64,000 bases of DNA from Methanosarcina acetivorans C2A (GCF_000007345.1 NC_003552.1:4774001-4838000); one strand, 5' to 3'. Positions 45,318-53,420 are shown, numbered from the stretch's first letter. Notes: generated by a model from the sequence alone, not told the origin. Program-made: numbers and translations.

Positions 45318-46295
45318 TTAAAGATACCTGCTAAGAAACCTCACAAGCGCCCTGAAATATTCCTCATTGTAAGGCCTTTTAAAACAGTCAAGAGACATCC
45401 TTTCCTTGAGTCTTTCCTCTTTGTCTTCCGGTACTTTCTGAAAGCTATGATCAGCACCCGGGATTATAACAAGCTCAATAGGGAAACACCGACCTCTAAG
45501 TTCACTTTCAATCATATATGCATCTTCAAGAGGGACATTAAGGTCGTGTTCTCCGTGAATTACAAGTGCAGGTCTGCTGATGTGACGAAATTGTTTCCGA
45601 GGAGCAAAATCGGGGTTCAAAAACAGCGTATCCAGGGGTATTATCCATTTTTTCCCTTTGTATGCTACCGTATATTCTTTTTTTCCTGCTTTCATGGCTT
45701 CTTTCCTCAACGATAAATTCAGACCTAAAACCAGCCCAAAAAGGTCATTTTCTTCAACCCATTTCAGTTGTTCAGGACTTTTTCTGGCATATTCCACAGG
45801 CCTTAGATAATTAAAAGCAATCATTTCACTACAGTCTCTGTAAAGTCCTCCTGATAGGATGTAGGCTTTTGGCCGGGTGTCATCTTTTGCAAGAAGGCAG
45901 GTTGTATAAACTCCAGCACTCTGCCCAAAAACCGCAATTCTGTTTGCATCGATTAAATCCTGAGCATTCAATGCATCGAGAGCTGCTCTTGAATCTTTTA
46001 CGAGAGATAAGCTATCTTTTTCTCCATTCTCACTTCCTCCCACTCCCCTTTTATCCCATGAAAACGTTGCAATGCCCGCCCTGCAAAGGTGCCTGGACAT
46101 TTCAAGGAAAAAATTTTTGCTGTGAACTTTCCTGCCATCCGGATGTGTGAGAGTATTGCCATCCCTGTCCTGTTCCAGTGTACCGTGATTCAGCAATACG
46201 GCAGGAAAACATTCTCCTTCAAGCCCATTCTCAGGATACCTTAAAACTCCCGAAAGCTTGACTTCGCCGTAAAATGAGATATTTTTCTCCTTCAT
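45318..46295 (-). CDS. Alpha/beta hydrolase embedded in the ABC transporter operon
   Basis: This 325-residue alpha/beta-hydrolase-fold protein has the oxyanion segment LLNHG, nucleophile elbow VFGQSAG (Ser), a late Asp in VIHGEHDLNVP and catalytic His in IPGADHSF. It looks like an esterase or dienelactone-hydrolase relative. Its ATG overlaps the permease stop (ATGA), so the two are coupled. A hydrolase between permease and ATPase suggests that the imported compound, perhaps an iron chelate or corrinoid, is cleaved after entry; this is inference. No signal peptide is seen, so it should act in the cytoplasm. Confidence 0.85.
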   Translation of the reverse strand: MKEKNISFYGEVKLSGVLRYPENGLEGECFPAVLLNHGTLEQDRDGNTLTHPDGRKVHSKNFFLEMSRHLCRAGIATFSWDKRGVGGSENGEKDSLSLVKDSRAALDALNAQDLIDANRIAVFGQSAGVYTTCLLAKDDTRPKAYILSGGLYRDCSEMIAFNYLRPVEYARKSPEQLKWVEENDLFGLVLGLNLSLRKEAMKAGKKEYTVAYKGKKWIIPLDTLFLNPDFAPRKQFRHISRPALVIHGEHDLNVPLEDAYMIESELRGRCFPIELVIIPGADHSFQKVPEDKEERLKERMSLDCFKRPYNEEYFRALVRFLSRYL

Positions 46296-47401
46296 TTCCA
46301 GAACTCCTCTTTTTCAGTTATCAGAAGGTATACGAACATGGGAACGCCTACAAAAGAAATCACAACTCCCAGTGGAAAGACTATCGGAGGAATAAGGCAT
46401 CTTCCGGTAATGTCAGCCATAATCACCAGAATCGAACCTGCAATGCAGGTGCCGGGCAAAAGAAACCTGTGATCTCCTCCGAGAATAAAACGAGTTACAT
46501 GGGGAGCCACAAGGCCTACAAAACCGATAATCCCGGTAAAAGATATTATCGTGGCCGTAATTAATGATGATATTATGAGAAGGGTTGTCCTGACCCTTGA
46601 AGCGTGAATTCCAAGACTTTTTGCAGTACCGTCGTCAACAAGCATTATGGTATTTAAGTCCCAGGAATATCTCATAAGAACCGGAAAAGTAAAAAGCATT
46701 GTGCATGAAATGATTGCAATCGAATCCCAATCTGAATTTGTGAGAGAACCAAAGCTCCAGTGAACCATTGCCATCAGTTTTTCTTCAGATGCAAAGAACT
46801 GAAGGACAGCTGCCAGAGCGCTGAACAGGTACGAAATTGCAATGCCTGCAAGTACCAGGGTTTCAGGTGAAGAACCTCTCAGATTTGCAAGCCCAAAAAC
46901 CGAGAAAGCACAAACAAGAGCAAAAACAAAAGCATTTGCCACTACAAAAAGCTGCCCTCCGCTGGCAAGCCCTGAACCCAAAAATATCGCTAATGAAGCT
47001 CCGAAAGCTGCTGCTGAGGATATGCCGATTGTAAAAGGACTCACAAGAGGATTTCGTGTAATCCCCTGCATAACGCAGCCTGATACTGCAAGTCCGGCTC
47101 CGGCAACAACTCCCAGGAAAAGGCGAGGGAGCCGCAGATGCCATACCACTCCATAAGTAAAGTCGCTGACATTCAGGGAAGAAAAGCGGGCGGTTATTGC
47201 AAAAAAAACATCCTTCATGCCAAGTTCAGCAGCTCCGACTGTAACTGCAAACGTAACTAATATCAAAAGAAATATGAAACCGGCAAGAAGGAATGAAGTT
47301 TTCCGTGCAATAAAGCCCGAATATTCTTCTTTTAATGACAGATTCGCATATTCTTCCTTTATAGACATGATCGGATATGAAAATCTTTGATGATCAGACA
47401 C
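46292..47401 (-). CDS. Fe/corrinoid-type ABC transporter permease (FecCD/BtuC family)
   Basis: This permease of up to 369 residues has about ten transmembrane segments with RLPRLFLGVVAGAGLAVSGCVMQGITRNPL, the FecCD hallmark, and FIGLVAPHVTRFILGGDHR. It starts at GTG 47401, 5 bp after the stop of the binding-protein gene; ATG 47368 would shorten the N-terminus by 11 residues and cannot be excluded. It overlaps the hydrolase gene by 4 bp. Confidence 0.92.
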   Translation of the reverse strand: MSDHQRFSYPIMSIKEEYANLSLKEEYSGFIARKTSFLLAGFIFLLILVTFAVTVGAAELGMKDVFFAITARFSSLNVSDFTYGVVWHLRLPRLFLGVVAGAGLAVSGCVMQGITRNPLVSPFTIGISSAAAFGASLAIFLGSGLASGGQLFVVANAFVFALVCAFSVFGLANLRGSSPETLVLAGIAISYLFSALAAVLQFFASEEKLMAMVHWSFGSLTNSDWDSIAIISCTMLFTFPVLMRYSWDLNTIMLVDDGTAKSLGIHASRVRTTLLIISSLITATIISFTGIIGFVGLVAPHVTRFILGGDHRFLLPGTCIAGSILVIMADITGRCLIPPIVFPLGVVISFVGVPMFVYLLITEKEEFWK

Positions 47402-47406
47402 CGGGC

Positions 47407-48543
47407 TTAACTTTCGGAAACATTTTGAAGATCTGTATTTTCAGTTTCGTTCAGGCTGGCGTTCAGGCTGGGATAGAAATAAATCCCCTGATAATTTATT
47501 CCCTGATAGTCTTCAAAATATTTTTGAGTTACAAGATCGGGGTCGTAATCTTCAAACCTTTCCGGATATAGGGCTTTTGCAAGATACATCGGGCCAAACT
47601 TTTTTCTGGAACCTGCTGCAACTTCCCAGCTTATAACAAATACGTTACTGTTTTTTACAGCATTCGTATTCGTAAGTTCCGGCCTGCTTGCCACTCCCTG
47701 CTGAATTTCCGAAAACTCAGATGCGTTACTCAAATATCCCGAAGCAGTACCTTTCAGGATCACATCCGGGTTTCTCAGGGAAATTTCTTCCGGATCAACT
47801 TCAAAAGAGTAAGCTGATATTTCAGGGAAGAGGTCTATTCCTCCAGCAGCTCTAACCATCCCGGGAATCCCGCACCCGTAATCTGCACCACCGTAGGTCA
47901 AATACGGATCAAGCCCTTCAAAGTAAACTTTCTTTTTTTCGTCATCAGGGATGTCTTTTGTCCGCTCTTTTATCATTGCCCATTCGTCAGTGAAAAAGCG
48001 TATGTATTCATCGGCTTTTTCATCTTCACCAAGCATGAATCCAAGGGTTCTGACCTCTCTTTCCCAGCTATCCACCATATAAAAATCCAGTCCGACTACG
48101 GCAATCCCAAAAGGCTCCAGTTTCTTCTGAACATCATCCGGTAAAGGAGGATAACTCGATAGCATGATGACGACATCCGGATTGAGTTCTGCTATCTTCT
48201 CGTAGTCAGGTTCGTCCCAGGTTCCAACAACCGGCACATCTGCAAGTTCAGGGAAAAAACCACTGTCAACTTTTTTCTTTGTTTCCGCATCGATTCCAAC
48301 GATTCTATCAATTGCACCCAGGGAGCGTAGTTCCTCAGGCGGATTATCCCATAAAACCACAATTTTCTCTACAGGATATGGGACTTCAACGTATCTTCCA
48401 GCAGAATCTTGAACCGTTACGGTATTTTTTTCCTCGCTAATTGAGGTTTCTTCAGGAGAGCTTTGAGAAATACACCCACTGAAAACGACAGTTAATGCAA
48501 ACATAATTAGAAGAGTTAAATGGAAAGAGAACTTAACATTCAT
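47407..48543 (-). CDS. Fe/corrinoid-type ABC transporter binding lipoprotein
   Basis: This 378-residue cluster A-II/class III binding protein has a lipoprotein signal ending in VFSGCISQ, then the VTVQDSAGRYVEVPYPVEKIVVL start, ELNPDVVIMLSS, YGGADYGCGIPGMVRAAGGIDLF and a C-terminal YFEDYQGINYQGIYFYP typical of archaeal members. It captures iron chelate, haem or corrinoid; the sequence does not tell which. It is the first gene of the operon and has a 24-bp palindrome in its promoter. Confidence 0.9.
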   Translation of the reverse strand: MNVKFSFHLTLLIMFALTVVFSGCISQSSPEETSISEEKNTVTVQDSAGRYVEVPYPVEKIVVLWDNPPEELRSLGAIDRIVGIDAETKKKVDSGFFPELADVPVVGTWDEPDYEKIAELNPDVVIMLSSYPPLPDDVQKKLEPFGIAVVGLDFYMVDSWEREVRTLGFMLGEDEKADEYIRFFTDEWAMIKERTKDIPDDEKKKVYFEGLDPYLTYGGADYGCGIPGMVRAAGGIDLFPEISAYSFEVDPEEISLRNPDVILKGTASGYLSNASEFSEIQQGVASRPELTNTNAVKNSNVFVISWEVAAGSRKKFGPMYLAKALYPERFEDYDPDLVTQKYFEDYQGINYQGIYFYPSLNASLNETENTDLQNVSES

Positions 48544-48564
48544 AGTAGCTATTTCCTTTATTTT

Positions 48565-48588
48565 TTAATTAATAGTGCTATTAGTTAA
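48565..48588 (-). promoter_or_regulatory. Palindromic operator before the ABC transporter operon
   Basis: TTAATTAATAG-TG-CTATTAGTTAA is a 24-bp palindrome with one mismatched pair, 22 bp before the start codon of the binding protein. It overlaps the expected promoter (TTTTAAATT next to it on the minus strand). A metal- or metabolite-responsive repressor is likely; its identity is unknown. Confidence 0.65.
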
Positions 48589-48651
48589 TTTAAAAAGATT
48601 ACTATTTAATACAATTTCTAAAAATTTAATCACCACAAAGAATGAAAAAGT

Positions 48652-48668
48652 AAAGATTAGTAATCTTT
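48652..48668 (+). promoter_or_regulatory. Perfect palindrome AAAGATTA-G-TAATCTTT before the cupin gene
   Basis: The 17-bp perfect palindrome is followed directly by TATA-like ATATCTAAATTTG for the cupin gene. A matching half-site AAAGATTA occurs at 48594-48601 near the divergent operon's promoter, so one regulator could control both directions. Confidence 0.6.
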
Positions 48669-48741
48669 ATATCTAAATTTGTAATACTCCAGGCAGAAAA
48701 AATTAGAAAGAGATCCGAATTTTCGAAGAGGAGTGAAGAAC

Positions 48742-49218
48742 ATGAAAAAATTGACAGTTCTGGACTCGATAGAAAACTCTCCGGGTGTCGAGACACTCGA
48801 GGGCAAAATTGGCCCTTTGATCTCCGGAAACAAGGGTTCGGCGCATTACATTGTTATGTATCCGGATCAGTACTGTGAGCCCCATACACACCCCACTGAG
48901 AGCATTATATATACAGCAAAAGGAGAATGGGTACTTAATAGTGGAGAAAAACGCTACCATATGAAGGAAGGCTCTTTATTTTTCATGCCCCCTAACATAG
49001 AAACCGGCTATGAAGTGCCGTTTACTAACCCGGTCACTCTTTTGATAATCAAATTTGAAGGAGAAAGTGACCCTGAAGAATTCATGAAATACCTTGAAGG
49101 TTTGAAAGGTAGACTGAGTGAAAATGAACAAAAAGGTGAGATATTTAAAATATCATCCCTGCCCATGAATCACCCGGCAAGGTTGTTTTCTGAAAAGATA
49201 AAACTGATAGAAAACTAG
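48742..49218 (+). CDS. Cupin-domain protein
   Basis: This protein of about 158 residues has a single cupin barrel. Metal ligands are visible in EPHTHPTESIIYTAKGEW (two His and Glu) and a later His is weakly placed. The C-terminal 40 residues form an extension. ATG 48742 is chosen because GAGGAG lies 8 bp upstream; GTG 48733 is in frame. It diverges from the Fe/corrinoid-type ABC operon across shared palindromes, so a link to metal or cofactor metabolism is likely. The enzyme activity, if any, is unknown. Confidence 0.8.
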   Translation: MKKLTVLDSIENSPGVETLEGKIGPLISGNKGSAHYIVMYPDQYCEPHTHPTESIIYTAKGEWVLNSGEKRYHMKEGSLFFMPPNIETGYEVPFTNPVTLLIIKFEGESDPEEFMKYLEGLKGRLSENEQKGEIFKISSLPMNHPARLFSEKIKLIEN

Positions 49219-49388
49219 TACATCGATTCCATATATCCTCAATAAACCATGAATAAAAACAAGTGAACACAAATATTTTCAATTCGTGTTTATTCTTGTC
49301 CGCTTGTGGTTTTCTCATAGAAAAAACATTGACCAGTGCTGATTTCAAAGTCCAATTCTTCCCATAATTTGGAATCGATGTACTAGTT
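49213..49388. repeat. 176-bp segment bounded by perfect 19-bp inverted repeats
   Basis: AACTAGTACATCGATTCCA (49213-49231) and its exact complement (49370-49388) bound a non-coding AT-rich segment; the left arm contains the stop codon of the cupin gene. It could be a MITE-like element or a long-armed mRNA hairpin. No target-site duplication is obvious at its edges, and no transposase is present. Confidence 0.7.
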
Positions 49389-49633
49389 ACTGAGTGGTTT
49401 AACAACCTTTCCAGGATTCTTTTGAGAAGACTCGTACAGCCAGATAAGATAAGCTGCATATAGACACAATATGAAAAGGAAAAAATAGAGAACAGGTAAA
49501 ACGCACATGAAATTCCTGAATTACAGGCACAATAAATGAAAGTATGCATGGACTTTCATGCCAAATAAGCTGATCTCAACTTTCATATCAATCTTTTTTG
49601 ATATCCGGCTTTCGGGTTTTTAATAAGTGAATC

Positions 49634-49743
49634 CAATAATTAAATAGAAGAATTAGAGGACTTCATAACCAATTGGAAGAATTTAAAGCTTCCATAATTG
49701 ATTGGAAAAATTTGAGGGCTCCATACTGATTAGAAGAATTTGA
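49634..49743 (+). repeat. Four degenerate 29-bp tandem repeats before regulator 1
   Basis: Four units begin at 49634, 49664, 49693 and 49722, for example CATAACCAATTGGAAGAATT followed by TAAAGCTTC. Words CATAA, TTGG, AGAATT and GCTTC are shared with the 28-bp array upstream of the paralogous regulator at 50843-50953. The remainder of the 49389-49832 gap shows no gene. Confidence 0.75.
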
Positions 49744-49832
49744 CTTTATTTTTGAGATTCACGATACCTGATAGCGCTGAGCACCAGGAAAAAATGCGGG
49801 GAAATTTTTCAGGATTCTTGCAGGTGGTAAAG

Positions 49833-50630
49833 ATGCCGGGAAATCCGAACGAGATAAAGCTGGTAAATAATGCAATGTCCAACGCCACCCGAAGGAAGAT
49901 AATGAACTTCCTGGAGGCTGGTGAGAAGAGTACGGAGGAAATAGGAGAGGAGATCGGGAAGACAATGCTCGATTTTCATCTCAAGGTTCTGCAGCAGGCG
50001 AGCCTGATAGAGATCGAAGAAGGAACCGTAAAGCTAAGTGAGTATGGCAGAAATTTCCTTAAAGGGAAGGAAGACAAAGGCGAGGAGAAAAATGCAGACC
50101 TCTCACAGGCAAAGCCGGTCGAGATTGCTGAGGTCAGACAGCTTTTGCCCTGCATAGCTGACTCTTCAAAGTTCAGGGTAATCGCAAATATGGCTCCTCC
50201 TCTGGGAGGAACCCTGAAGGTTCTTGAGCCCCTCTTTCCCAGAGCCAGATATTCGGACAGAATAAGTGCTCTGATAACGCAAAAAGGAGAAATTATTACT
50301 ACTATTTACGGCACCGGAAAAGTCACCATGACGATGATTAAAAACGAGGATGAAGCCAGAGAGGCCCTTGAGAACCTCAGGGATATTATCAATGAAGCAA
50401 TAGCAAAAGGTGTAGCCCCGGTTCCCAGAGAAAAAGTCAGGGTCGAACCCATGGAGATCTACAAATACCTGCCTCAGACCAACTGCGGGAAGTGCGGTGA
50501 GCAGAGCTGTTACACCTTTGCCATAAAGCTCATGAGTGGGGAAACAAACCTGGAAAAGTGCATGCCTCTCAAAGAACCAGGCTATGCAACCAACCTCGAA
50601 CACCTTCAGGTTCTGAGTGCATATATTTGA
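49833..50630 (+). CDS. HTH / TBP-like / 4Fe-4S putative redox regulator, copy 1
   Basis: This 265-residue protein has an ArsR/MarR-like winged helix (about 12-80: ATRRKIMNFLEAGEKSTEEIGEEIGKTMLDFHLKVLQQASLI). A domain at about 110-205 contains YGTGKVTMTMIKNEDEAREAL, resembling a half-repeat of TATA-binding protein. A C-terminal 4Fe-4S module (about 222-256: YLPQTNCGKCGEQSC...C) is of the corrinoid iron-sulfur protein type. ATG 49833 is chosen because AGGTGG precedes it and its paralogue starts at the same residue. A DNA-binding redox or Fe-S sensor is the likely role. Confidence 0.8.
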   Translation: MPGNPNEIKLVNNAMSNATRRKIMNFLEAGEKSTEEIGEEIGKTMLDFHLKVLQQASLIEIEEGTVKLSEYGRNFLKGKEDKGEEKNADLSQAKPVEIAEVRQLLPCIADSSKFRVIANMAPPLGGTLKVLEPLFPRARYSDRISALITQKGEIITTIYGTGKVTMTMIKNEDEAREALENLRDIINEAIAKGVAPVPREKVRVEPMEIYKYLPQTNCGKCGEQSCYTFAIKLMSGETNLEKCMPLKEPGYATNLEHLQVLSAYI

Positions 50631-50685
50631 GTTACAGGTACCTGAACTGCAGTTACTTGAAAAATACCACCTTAACCGAGGTTCT

Positions 50686-50760
50686 TTGAATACATTAACC
50701 ATAGTGCTGACCGGCAGTCCTTATATTCCAAGTACGCTAAAATTACCTGAAAATTTATTC
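50686..50760 (+). pseudogene. DsrE remnant after regulator copy 1
   Basis: TTG 50686 opens a frame reading NTLTIVLTGSPYI, nearly the same as the start of the intact DsrE at 51801 (KTLTIVLTGGPYIS). One base is lost after codon 14, so the match continues in another frame (AGTACGCTAAAATTACCT against AATACGCTGAAATTGCCT) and then fades. It shows that the regulator and dsrE were duplicated together. Confidence 0.8.
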
Positions 50761-50842
50761 TGTTTTATCGGTGCAGGCAAATTTAATTCAGGGATTGTGG
50801 AGGCAGGGACTGGAGCGAAGCCTGTGAATTGTATGCCATAAT

Positions 50843-50953
50843 AAGAGGTTGCTGGCAGAAATAGCTTCATAAGAGGTTGCTGGCAGAAATAGCTTCATAA
50901 GAGGTTGCTAGCAGAAATAGCTTCATAAGAGGTTGCTAGCAGAAATAGCTTCA
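50843..50953 (+). repeat. Four 28-bp tandem repeats before regulator 2
   Basis: Four copies of AAGAGGTTGCTGGCAGAAAT plus AGCTTCAT start at 50843, 50871, 50899 and 50927. Copies 1-2 have CTGGC and copies 3-4 CTAGC; the last ends in CAG just before the ribosome-binding site AGGTG. The repeats lie directly in the leader or promoter of regulator 2. Confidence 0.95.
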
Positions 50954-50966
50954 GCAGGTGTTAAAG

Positions 50967-51764
50967 GTGTCGGAAAACCCGAATGAGACAAAACTCGTAA
51001 ATTTTGCTATGGCCAACGGTACCAGGAGGAAGATAATTAACTTCCTGGCAAACGGCTGTAGAAGTACCGGGGAAATAGGAGAGATAATCGGGAAGGAAAC
51101 ACTTGACTTTCACCTCAGGATTTTGCAACAGGCAGGCCTGATTGAATTAGAAGAAGAAACTGTGAAGCTAAGCGAATATGGCAAGAGTTTCCTTAAGAAT
51201 AAAACAGAAAAGGTTGAGGAGAAAACTGTAGAATTCTCTCAGGCAAAACCAATAGAGATTGCAAGGATCAGACAGCTTTCGCCCTGTATGGCCGATTCCT
51301 CAAGACTCAGAGTGAGTGCGAATATGACTCCACCGCTGGGTGGAATCTTGAAACTCCTTGAGCCCCTCTTTCCCAGAAGTAATTATTCGGATAGAAAAGA
51401 CAGCCTGATAATTCAAAAGGGAGAAATTATCATAACTATTTACGGTAGTGGAAAAGTTTCTATCAGGATGATTAAAAACGAGAATGAAGCTAAAGAAGAA
51501 CTTGAAAGCCTGAAGAGCATTATCAATGAAGCTATTGCAAAAGGTGTAGCTCCAGCCCCCAGGGAAAAGGTAAAAGTCGATCTCACTGAGGTGTACAAAT
51601 ACCTGCCCCAGACCAACTGTGGCAAGTGCGGCGAACAGGGGTGTTACAGCTTTGCCATCAAGCTTATGGCCAGACAGGTAGCTCTGGACAGGTGTACACT
51701 CCTTAAAGAACCGGAATACACAGGTAATCAGGAGCGTCTACAGGTTTTGGCCGATTACATCTAA
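50967..51764 (+). CDS. HTH / TBP-like / 4Fe-4S putative redox regulator, copy 2
   Basis: This 265-residue paralogue of the gene at 49833 has the same three parts: winged helix (GTRRKIINFLANGCRSTGEIGEIIGKETLDFHL), TBP-like YGSGKVSIRMIKNENEAKEEL, and YLPQTNCGKCGEQGC...C. It begins at GTG 50967 behind AGGTG; GTG 50958 is in frame. It has an extra Cys in the wing region (NGCRS). It is followed 36 bp later by dsrE, so it probably belongs to, or controls, the sulfur-relay operon. Confidence 0.8.
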   Translation: MSENPNETKLVNFAMANGTRRKIINFLANGCRSTGEIGEIIGKETLDFHLRILQQAGLIELEEETVKLSEYGKSFLKNKTEKVEEKTVEFSQAKPIEIARIRQLSPCMADSSRLRVSANMTPPLGGILKLLEPLFPRSNYSDRKDSLIIQKGEIIITIYGSGKVSIRMIKNENEAKEELESLKSIINEAIAKGVAPAPREKVKVDLTEVYKYLPQTNCGKCGEQGCYSFAIKLMARQVALDRCTLLKEPEYTGNQERLQVLADYI

Positions 51765-51800
51765 ACCCTAATAATAAACATTATTTATTTGGAGGAAATT

Positions 51801-52181
51801 TTGAAGACGCTGACCATAGTGCTTACTGGTGGCCCTTATATATCCGAATACGCTGAAATTGCCTTCAAACTTGCTGAAGAAGCGCTTAAACAATATCAGG
51901 TGAACATATTCCTGTACCTGGACGCGGTGCACATCCCCAAAAAAGGCCAGAAACCTTCCTTTTTTACTAACGCAGGCGAACTTTTCATCGGACTCGCAGA
52001 GAAAGGGGCTGTAATCAGAGCATGTGCCCGATGTGCCGCTGCAAGAGGCTATATTGCAGAAGAAGGCCTTGAGAACGAAAGTAACTGCAGAGACTACATT
52101 CCCGGAATAAAAATCTCCAGTCTTTATGAACTCTCTGAAATGCTGAGCAAGAGTGATAGAGTAATCTCACTGTCAAGATAA
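51801..52181 (+). CDS. DsrE/TusD-like sulfurtransferase subunit
   Basis: This protein of about 126 residues has the DsrE fold signature TLTIVLTGGPYISEYAEIAFKLAEEAL, LYLDAVHIPKKGQ and the Cys-bearing IRACARCAAARGY (about 75-87), where DsrE/TusD carries the persulfide Cys. It starts at TTG 51801 with GGAGG 5 bp upstream. DsrE, DsrF and DsrH form a hexamer that relays sulfane sulfur. In Methanosarcina the acceptor is unknown; tRNA thiolation or Fe-S/thio-cofactor assembly are options. Confidence 0.85.
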   Translation: MKTLTIVLTGGPYISEYAEIAFKLAEEALKQYQVNIFLYLDAVHIPKKGQKPSFFTNAGELFIGLAEKGAVIRACARCAAARGYIAEEGLENESNCRDYIPGIKISSLYELSEMLSKSDRVISLSR

Positions 52182-52220
52182 ACTCACCGAAACGAGGTTT
52201 GAACAAACGAGGTTTAAACG

Positions 52221-52565
52221 ATGGAATCAGTTTTCTATCTGCTGGATGCCGCCCCATACGGCAGTGAAAAAGCCTTTGGAGCATTGAATGCGGCTGCTGT
52301 GAGCCTTGACAGGATGGATGTGACTCTTGGCCTTTACGGAGACGGGGTTTATCTTGTAACTGCTGGGCAGGACAGCACAGAACTTGGTTTGCCGAACCTT
52401 TCGGATATTCTCTATTCGTATGGAGAGTTAAAAGTACTTGTGCACGAACCCTCACTGGTTGAGAGGGGACTTTTTGAGGAAACCCTGATAGAGACCATCG
52501 AACTTGCCGATGAAGAGGACTTTCTCGAAGCAATGGAAAACTCGGACTGTGTGATCTTATTTTAA
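52221..52565 (+). CDS. DsrF/TusC-like sulfurtransferase subunit
   Basis: This 114-residue member of the DsrE superfamily begins MESVFYLLDAAPYGSEKAFGALNAA with VTLGLYGDGVYLVTAGQ, the DsrF/TusC pattern. It has one Cys near the C-terminus (NSDCVILF). It lies 39 bp after dsrE and is the middle gene of a dsrEFH set. Confidence 0.85.
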   Translation: MESVFYLLDAAPYGSEKAFGALNAAAVSLDRMDVTLGLYGDGVYLVTAGQDSTELGLPNLSDILYSYGELKVLVHEPSLVERGLFEETLIETIELADEEDFLEAMENSDCVILF

Positions 52566-52642
52566 AGAAGTGACTCATTAAAAATCGACATCTATCGACA
52601 GGGAAAACAGGGGTTTGCTTAAGTATAGACGGGAGCAATAAT

Positions 52643-52942
52643 ATGAAACGAGAAGAACATGATGTATTCCTGCTGACAAAACCTCCTTTCAGTACACGAT
52701 CGGAGCTGTGCCTCAAATTGGCTGCTCGCTCAGGAAATGCCAGGCTCTACCTTGCAGGAGACGGAGTATATCACCTGCTTTCAGGAATACAGGAGTTGCC
52801 AGGGTGCACAGTTTACGCCTGTCAGGAAGACCTCGAAGCCAGAGCAATAAAAGGGAGAAGAAAAATTACAGTTCCGGAGAACTTTTATGCGGCTTTTATC
52901 GAGGATCTGATGGAACACTGCAGGCAGGCATATACTTTTTAA
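52643..52942 (+). CDS. DsrH/TusB-like sulfurtransferase subunit
   Basis: This 99-residue protein has the DsrH/TusB pattern DVFLLTKPPFSTRSELCLKLA, ARLYLAGDGVYHLLSG and VYACQEDLEARAI, the last with the conserved Cys. It completes DsrEFH. It starts 77 bp after dsrF behind GGGAGCAATA. Confidence 0.85.
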   Translation: MKREEHDVFLLTKPPFSTRSELCLKLAARSGNARLYLAGDGVYHLLSGIQELPGCTVYACQEDLEARAIKGRRKITVPENFYAAFIEDLMEHCRQAYTF

Positions 52943-53094
52943 ATAATTGACATCATACATTTTAATAAGTGCTGACTGGCACTGCAATTTTTAAAACATT
53001 TAACGGACTTTACAGGTTCTAACGTGTATTTTTACCTTAGCCCGGAAGATAAAAAGTTTCAATAATATAAGTTCACCGTACAGGACTGTTTTAT

Positions 53095-53379
53095 ATGGCT
53101 GAAAAGCTCCCACGTGAGGTTATCGAGGAGTTGGAACGGGTGAGCCGGCTGCACGAGCAGGCAGTCTGCGACCACGAAAAATGCAGGGAATTTAGCGAAA
53201 ACCTGTCCGACGTTCTGGTCAGGCTCGAAGATATGAAATTTTATAAGACCGCGGACAAACTGATGAGCGTCCTCATAAACTGCAAACCAAAAGAAGCGTC
53301 TCACTGCGAAAAAGCAACGATGGTCGGGGAAATGATTAAAAACGTGGCAAAAGAGGCGAAAAAAGAAGCGGGGAAATAA
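53095..53379 (+). CDS. Small helical Cys-containing protein, unknown
   Basis: This 94-residue protein, rich in Glu/Lys with three or four predicted helices, has CDHEKC (about 24-29) and two further Cys. TATA-like AATAATATAAG lies 30 bp before the start. It sits 150 bp after dsrH in the same direction, just before a decayed permease. The Cys spacing suggests metal or Fe-S binding, but no family is recognised. Confidence 0.6.
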   Translation: MAEKLPREVIEELERVSRLHEQAVCDHEKCREFSENLSDVLVRLEDMKFYKTADKLMSVLINCKPKEASHCEKATMVGEMIKNVAKEAKKEAGK

Positions 53380-53420
53380 AAACACACTCATACACGGATG
53401 CCTTTATTGATATGAACAGC

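Noticed and set aside
50843-50953. CRISPR-like repeats
   Set aside because: Four contiguous 28-bp units without spacers; it is a plain tandem repeat.
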